Of a stretch of 18,472 nt of DNA, positions 15,067 through 18,472 are shown piece by piece; the stretch's first letter is position 1; the number at the start of each line of letters is the position of its first letter. Both the position numbers and the translations under genes were made by a program. The notes under the pieces were generated by a model. That model was not told the origin of the DNA, made no database searches, and worked only from the letters and a program-made list of their open reading frames with translations. Location of the stretch: contig CAVLCU010000039.1 in NCBI GenBank assembly GCA_963661545.1, forward strand, positions 1 to 18,472. The letters run 5' to 3'. Source of the DNA: Scatomonas sp963661545 (GTDB taxonomy: Bacteria > Bacillota > Clostridia > Lachnospirales > Lachnospiraceae).

Positions 15067-15810
15067 ATGAAGAAAGTTACAAGCCTCCTGCTGGCTCTGG
15101 CCCTTGTGCTGACGGCAGGTGCCTGTGGGAAAGCCAGCAAGGAGGAGGGGGAGGGAGGGTCTGCCTCTTCCTCCTCTGTGGATTCCCAGTCTCAGTCTCA
15201 GGAAGATAGGGAGACCTCTTCCGGTTCCGGCCAGGGGGCGGAGGGAGGGGAAGCAGGCTGGGATGCAGGCTATGGCTTGCAGGTGGTCAGTCTGGAGCCT
15301 TATTCTGGTCTCTTTGTGGAGGACGGGTCGGATGAAACCGTGTCGGATATCTGTGCCATTCGGGTAAAGAATACCGGGGAGGAGACGGTTCAATATGCCC
15401 ATCTGACCATGACCCTGGGAGAGACCGTCTATGAATTTGATCTCAGCACCCTTCCCCCGGCCAGGGAAGTCCAGCTTCTGGATCTGAATCGTCAGGCTGT
15501 CCCTGAGAGTACAGAAGGGATATCCCTTGCTGTAGCTGACTATGCGGCATTTTCGAAGGAACCCTCCATGAATGAGGAGGTATTGGAGATTAGTGCCCAG
15601 GATACCGCCATCACCATTACCAATCGGTCCGATCAGGATATGAGTCAGGTCTATGTCTATTATAAGCTGGATTATGGCGGCTTTTACCTGGGGGGCATTA
15701 CCTATCGGGTGGGTGCGTCCGAACTGGCAGCAGGGGCGTCCACCACCTGCTATGCCGGTCACTATACCAGCGATGAGTGCAGCCTGATGTTTACGACCTA
15801 TGTATATTGA
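15067..15810 (+). CDS. Putative lipoprotein with two Ig-like modules, unknown function
   Basis: The 247 residues begin MKKVTSLLLALALVLTAGAC: a lipoprotein signal with Cys20 as the likely lipidated residue (lipobox AGAC, Ala rather than Leu at -3). A Ser/Glu/Gly-rich flexible stretch follows (about 25-70). Two beta-rich segments then look alike: the first with IRVKNTGEETVQYAHLTMTL, the second with ITITNRSDQDMSQVYVYYKL, leading to GGFYLGGITYRVGASELAAG and HYTSDECSLMF. I do not recognise a named family. GGAAAGGGAG precedes ATG 15067; the frame is open further upstream only through the terminator hairpin. Its last 11 nt overlap the HprK-like gene. A surface lipoprotein inside a peptide-modification cluster could bind the product, serve as immunity protein, or be a target; the sequence does not decide. 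Confidence 0.75.
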   Translation: MKKVTSLLLALALVLTAGACGKASKEEGEGGSASSSSVDSQSQSQEDRETSSGSGQGAEGGEAGWDAGYGLQVVSLEPYSGLFVEDGSDETVSDICAIRVKNTGEETVQYAHLTMTLGETVYEFDLSTLPPAREVQLLDLNRQAVPESTEGISLAVADYAAFSKEPSMNEEVLEISAQDTAITITNRSDQDMSQVYVYYKLDYGGFYLGGITYRVGASELAAGASTTCYAGHYTSDECSLMFTTYVY

Positions 15811-16650
15811 AAGATTTACCTTTGGCGGGATTACCCTGGAATTGCAAGGGGAGGAGGCCTGGTTTCCCTCCGAGACTTGCAGTCCCTTTCATGCCGGGGA
15901 GGGGGACAAGGCNNNNNNNNNNATGTTATTCTTTTGGACTATCAGGAAGACCTGCCCCGGATTCCGGCAGATGCAAGGCATAAGAACAATCTTTATCGCT
16001 GGCAGGATGGGCAGGGGCAGCATAGCCTCAAAAACTATGGGGAAAAGCAATTTTCCTATGGGATACGCAAGGGAAGGTATAGCCGGCTTTTCTTTTCCAA
16101 GAGATATCGCGCCACCATGTATGCCCAGGCTATTTTAGAAGCGGCGAATCTGTTTGAGATTATGATGGATTATGGCCAGCTTGTCCTCCATGCCTCCTAT
16201 CTCCTGACTCGGGGTCGGGCTCTCCTTTTTAGCGGTCCCAGTGGGATAGGGAAGAGCACCCAGGCTGACCTGTGGCACCGGTATGGAGGTGCCCGGATCA
16301 TCAACGGGGACAGGTGTCTGGTGGACACGAAGAGGGTGAGGGCAAATGGCATTTTCTATTCCGGAACCTCCGGCATCTGCCGGAATAGTTCCGCTCCCCT
16401 GGAGGCTATTGTGCTCCTGGGGCAGAAGCCGGACAATATCCTGCGTCCTGCCGGGGGAAAAGAGGCCTTTGGGGCTTTGCTGAATCAATGTGCTTACTAT
16501 TCCTGGGACGGAGCCATGACCGCCAGAACTATGGAATTGGTAGCCAATCTTGTCCAGAAAGTCAAAGTTTACCGGTTGGAGTGCCGGCCGGAGAAAGCAG
16601 CGGTGAGACTTCTAGAAAGGGAGCTATTTGGGAGACAAAATGGAGAATAA
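15800..16650 (+). CDS. HprK-like kinase, interrupted by an assembly gap
   Basis: Resembles the C-terminal kinase domain of HPr kinase/phosphorylase as found as stand-alone proteins in RiPP clusters. In paeninodin-type lasso clusters such a kinase phosphorylates the precursor. The frame starts at ATG 15800 (MYIERFTFGGITLEL), runs into 10 N at 15913, and resumes in a different phase after the gap (VILLDYQEDLPRIP). The clear P-loop is GPSGIGKST (16234-16260), preceded by QLVLHASYL and followed by ARIINGDRCLV (Walker-B-like) and FYSGTSGICRNSSAPLEAIVLLGQ. ATG 15800 lies inside the lipoprotein stop region (11-nt overlap), and the gene's own end overlaps the radical SAM start by 11 nt. Any HPr role is unlikely: a PTS-linked HprK would have its own N-terminal domain. 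Confidence 0.78.
15913..15922. other. Assembly gap (10 N) in the HprK-like gene
   Basis: The reading frame before the gap (phase of 15800) and after it (phase of 15877) do not match with 10 bases. If the gene is intact, the real missing length must leave remainder 2 when divided by 3. The apparent frameshift is thus an artefact of the placeholder. Confidence 0.9.
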
Positions 16651-17767
16651 GAATACAGAACCTCGCCTGGCATCCTACCTGCATGCCAAGGCCTGCAGAA
16701 TGGGTACCCCCCTGGCGGGTAATTTTGAATTGACCGCTCGCTGTAATTTTAATTGCAAGATGTGCTATGTTCACCTGAGCGAGGAAGATCAAAGAAAACG
16801 GGGGGAAGAGCTGAGCGCCGATCAGTGGCTGACCATCGCGGAGGAAGCCCGCAGCCAGGGGATGCTTTTTCTCCTGCTTACCGGTGGGGAGCCTCTGATT
16901 CGGAAGGACTTCCCCTATCTCCTGACGGAGCTGAAGAAAATGGGTCTGATGGTGAGTGTCAACAGTAATGCTTCCCTGATCGATGGGGAAATGCTGGATT
17001 TCTTTCGCAGCCAGCCACCCTTCCGGTTCAACATCACCCTGTACGGGGCCTGCAGCCAGGCCTATGAGCGCCTTTGCGGCGTCAATGCCTATGAGCGGGT
17101 TCTGCATAATATTCGTTCCCTGAAGGAAATTGGCATCAGTGTAAAGTTGAATATGTCCCTCACGCCCTACAATGTAGAAGAAATGGAGGGGGTTTTTCGT
17201 ATCGCAGAATCATTGAAGGTTCCCATGCAGCTGGCCACTTATATGTTTCCCCCCATCCGGCGGAATGCGGATATGGTGGGAGACAATGATCGCTTTTCCG
17301 CAGAAGATGCAGCAAAATACAGCGTCCAGTGGGATAGACTCCGTTTCAGTCCGGAGCAGTTTCAAGCCCGGGCGGAAAGCATTTGCAGTGGGGTAAGGGT
17401 TGGACAGGATGAGGATTGTGAGGGCGGACCGGGAGAGGGGATCCTGTGCCGGGCCGGCAGAAGTGCATTCTGGATTGATTGGCAGGGAACCATGACCCCC
17501 TGCGGCATGATGACAGAACCCAAGGTATCTGTAAAGCAGCTGGGCTTTGCCAGAGCCTGGGAGGAAACCAAGGCCGCAGCGGCAGCCATCCGGCTGCCGG
17601 GGGAATGCGCCGTATGCCCCCATAAGGAGGCCTGTCACGCCTGTGCAGCCATGTGCGTAAGCGAAACGGGGCATTTCGACGGAAAGCCGGAATACGTATG
17701 CCGCATGACGAAAGAGACCCTGCGGATGCTAAGAGAAAGCATAGAAAGCAAGGCTCAAAGCTGCTGA
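16640..17767 (+). CDS. Radical SAM/SPASM peptide-modifying enzyme
   Basis: Radical SAM enzymes bind a [4Fe-4S] cluster and cleave S-adenosylmethionine to a 5'-deoxyadenosyl radical; SPASM members often modify ribosomal peptides (PqqE, AlbA, sactisynthases). The 375 residues carry CNFNCKMC (Cys35, Cys39, Cys42: CxxxCxxC), TGGEPLIRKDF (GGEP 82-85), and a C-terminal SPASM-like set: Cys270, Gly283-x4-Cys288, Cys323-x2-Cys326-x5-Cys332-x2-Cys335-x3-Cys339 and Cys354, enough for two auxiliary clusters. Cys375 is the final residue. ATG 16640 has GGGAG 5 nt upstream and lies inside the end of the kinase gene (11-nt overlap, coupled translation); TTG 16628 is an alternative start. The likely substrate is the four-cysteine peptide at 14761. 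The bond formed (thioether or carbon-carbon) cannot be told from sequence. Confidence 0.9.
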   Translation: MENKNTEPRLASYLHAKACRMGTPLAGNFELTARCNFNCKMCYVHLSEEDQRKRGEELSADQWLTIAEEARSQGMLFLLLTGGEPLIRKDFPYLLTELKKMGLMVSVNSNASLIDGEMLDFFRSQPPFRFNITLYGACSQAYERLCGVNAYERVLHNIRSLKEIGISVKLNMSLTPYNVEEMEGVFRIAESLKVPMQLATYMFPPIRRNADMVGDNDRFSAEDAAKYSVQWDRLRFSPEQFQARAESICSGVRVGQDEDCEGGPGEGILCRAGRSAFWIDWQGTMTPCGMMTEPKVSVKQLGFARAWEETKAAAAAIRLPGECAVCPHKEACHACAAMCVSETGHFDGKPEYVCRMTKETLRMLRESIESKAQSC

Positions 17768-17912
17768 TAAGATCAGGGCTGTCTCGGCCAGCAAGCTGCA
17801 GAAATATTCAAGAGATGGAACCACTGGTGCCATTAGCATCGCTAGTCCCACTGCCCCCATTGGAATCACTGGCATTCCATCGGCATGAAAAATGGCGGGA
17901 GAGAAGAGTAGG

Positions 17913-17964
17913 AGAGAATAAGCTCCACCGGGTAGGGGGTGAGGCTTATTCTCTTATTTTTTTC
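17913..17964 (+). terminator. Terminator of the peptide-modification operon
   Basis: Eleven-bp stem (17913-17923 with 17944-17954, agagaataagc) with a partly paired 20-nt interior, followed by TATTTTTTTCTC. It lies about 145 nt after the radical SAM stop. The gap before it (17768-17912) holds no gene I can support. The stop codon of the opposing minus-strand gene lies inside the right arm, so the two transcripts converge here. Confidence 0.82.
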
Positions 17965-18251
17965 TCAAAATCAGCGATGCTGCTGGCTCGGGCGGCGATC
18001 AGAATCCAGCGTCTTAGGGTATCAGAATCTTTGATTGTCAGGATTCTCTGCTCCAGAGAAGAAGGAACCTGATCCAGAAGCCCCAAAACATCCAGCAAAG
18101 TACTTGTTTGCCCCTCGGTTTTACCTTCCACCTTACCCTCAGCTTTGCCTTCAACTTTGCCCTCAGCTCTGCCTTTGGCCATGCCTTTTTCCATGAAGTA
18201 TTCCCGCTCTTGACGCATATGTCGCTCTTCATCATATTCATAGATACACAT
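17946..18251 (-). pseudogene. C-terminal remnant of an Rpn-family (PD-(D/E)XK) nuclease, possibly expressed as a small protein
   Basis: The 101-residue protein starts MCIYEYDEERHMRQERE, continues with Lys/Gly/Glu repeats (EGKV, EGKA; residues 26-47), and ends with a helical part LLDVLGLLDQVPSSLEQRILTIKDSDTLRRWILIAARASSIADFEKKI. This is the usual tail of Rpn recombination-promoting nucleases/putative transposases of clostridia; the whole catalytic part is absent. Yet the piece has a proper start: ATG at 18251 with AGGAGG (18266-18261) 9 nt upstream. The frame runs 20 codons further upstream (AFRVNKEEVCH may also be family sequence) until it meets the structured repeat, which suggests the repeat marks the truncation point. 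Either a decayed gene or a functional regulatory fragment; family call from memory. Confidence 0.6.
18111..18177 (-). repeat. 12-nt coding tandem repeat in the Rpn tail
   Basis: About five imperfect 12-nt units, read on the minus strand as GARGGYAARGYN-type codons, encode EGKV/EGKA/EGKT. Such Glu-Gly-Lys repeats are typical of the linker in Rpn tails and are prone to slippage. Confidence 0.7.
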
Positions 18252-18270
18252 GTGGCACACCTCCTCTTTG

Positions 18271-18422
18271 TTTACTCTGAAAGCCCTGGCAAGCAGCCGG
18301 GCTGAGGGCATGCTTGCGACGCGAAGCTAGTCCCGTGAGGGGCATGCACCGAAGCACGGATATTTGCCAGGCAAGACGGTATCGACAAGTAGGGCGATAG
18401 CCCGGATTGTTGATACCGGCGG
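18271..18422 (-). repeat. Structured dispersed repeat, copy 2, upstream of the Rpn tail gene
   Basis: Inverted copy of the element at 1-127. The 53-nt block lies at 18422-18370 and the 16-nt end block at 18286-18271, right before the AGGAGG of the minus-strand gene. Relative to copy 1 the inner stem has changed from GCCC-TATC-GGGC to GGGC-TATC-GCCC: two base pairs are flipped on both sides, so pairing is kept. The variable middle is longer here and is enclosed by CCTGGCAA pairing with TTGCCAGG. Confidence 0.7.
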
Positions 18423-18455
18423 CAGCTGCGAGAGCACGTCAGTGCGGAGCAGCTG
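18423..18455. other. Hairpin at the right edge
   Basis: CAGCTGC (18423-18429) pairs with GCAGCTG (18449-18455), with GCAC/GTGC pairing inside. It adjoins the outer border of repeat copy 2 and may belong to it, but the equivalent part of copy 1 lies outside the window. No gene is seen from 18423 to the end. Confidence 0.4.
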
Positions 18456-18472
18456 GCTTTCATACCTGGTGG

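Noticed and set aside
15800..16650. Bifunctional HPr kinase/phosphorylase of the PTS (hprK)
   Set aside because: The N-terminal HprK domain is not visible and the neighbours are peptide-modification genes, so only a kinase-fold relative is claimed.
17653..18072. 139-codon plus-strand frame after the radical SAM gene
   Set aside because: Starts inside the radical SAM gene and reads through its terminator; no recognisable protein.
18111..18177. CRISPR-like repeats
   Set aside because: Units are 12 nt, contiguous and coding, without spacers.

Overview
The window reads as a chromosomal segment of a moderately GC-rich, gut-type Clostridia, most likely Lachnospiraceae. This is inferred from gene content (secG-smpB-ssrA, an Rpn-type tail protein, LuxR/MalT-type regulator, GH20 surface protein), strong purine-rich Shine-Dalgarno sites, and protein style. 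It is probably a metagenome scaffold, because two runs of exactly 10 N interrupt coding sequence (10145-10154 and 15913-15922).

Left part (1-5440) is housekeeping. It holds gpmI (glycolysis), dtd (D-aminoacyl-tRNA deacylase), a membrane-anchored CapA-type protein, secG (Sec translocon), smpB and the tmRNA gene ssrA. smpB and ssrA together form the trans-translation ribosome-rescue system. Between gpmI and dtd, a consensus promoter on the minus strand faces a strong hairpin terminator, which suggests an unannotated small RNA of about 150 nt.

Middle (5441-5990) is a scar. Only the first 58 and last ~40 residues of an AAA-ATPase/PD-(D/E)XK-type gene remain, but its near-consensus promoter is intact and now points at the next operon.

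Right part (5991-17767) is an accessory locus, and the most interesting part. A PqqD-like RiPP recognition protein is translationally coupled (ATGA) to an 885-residue P-loop/LuxR regulator. An 1878-residue secreted GH20-type glycosidase follows. Next comes a 79-residue peptide with a YxxPxL leader motif and four cysteines, then a terminator hairpin, a lipoprotein, an HprK-like kinase and a radical SAM/SPASM enzyme. The last three genes overlap by 11 nt each. The simplest reading is a peptide-modification (RiPP) system: the PqqD-like protein presents the peptide, the radical SAM enzyme modifies it, and the kinase may phosphorylate it. Lipoprotein, glycosidase and regulator suggest a link to the cell surface or glycan sensing. 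No protease or exporter is visible.

Right end (17768-18472): a terminator, then on the minus strand a 101-residue protein equal to the tail of Rpn-family nucleases. Two copies of a structured repeat lie at the window ends (1-127 and 18271-18422) in opposite orientation, each directly upstream of the ribosome binding site of the gene it faces.
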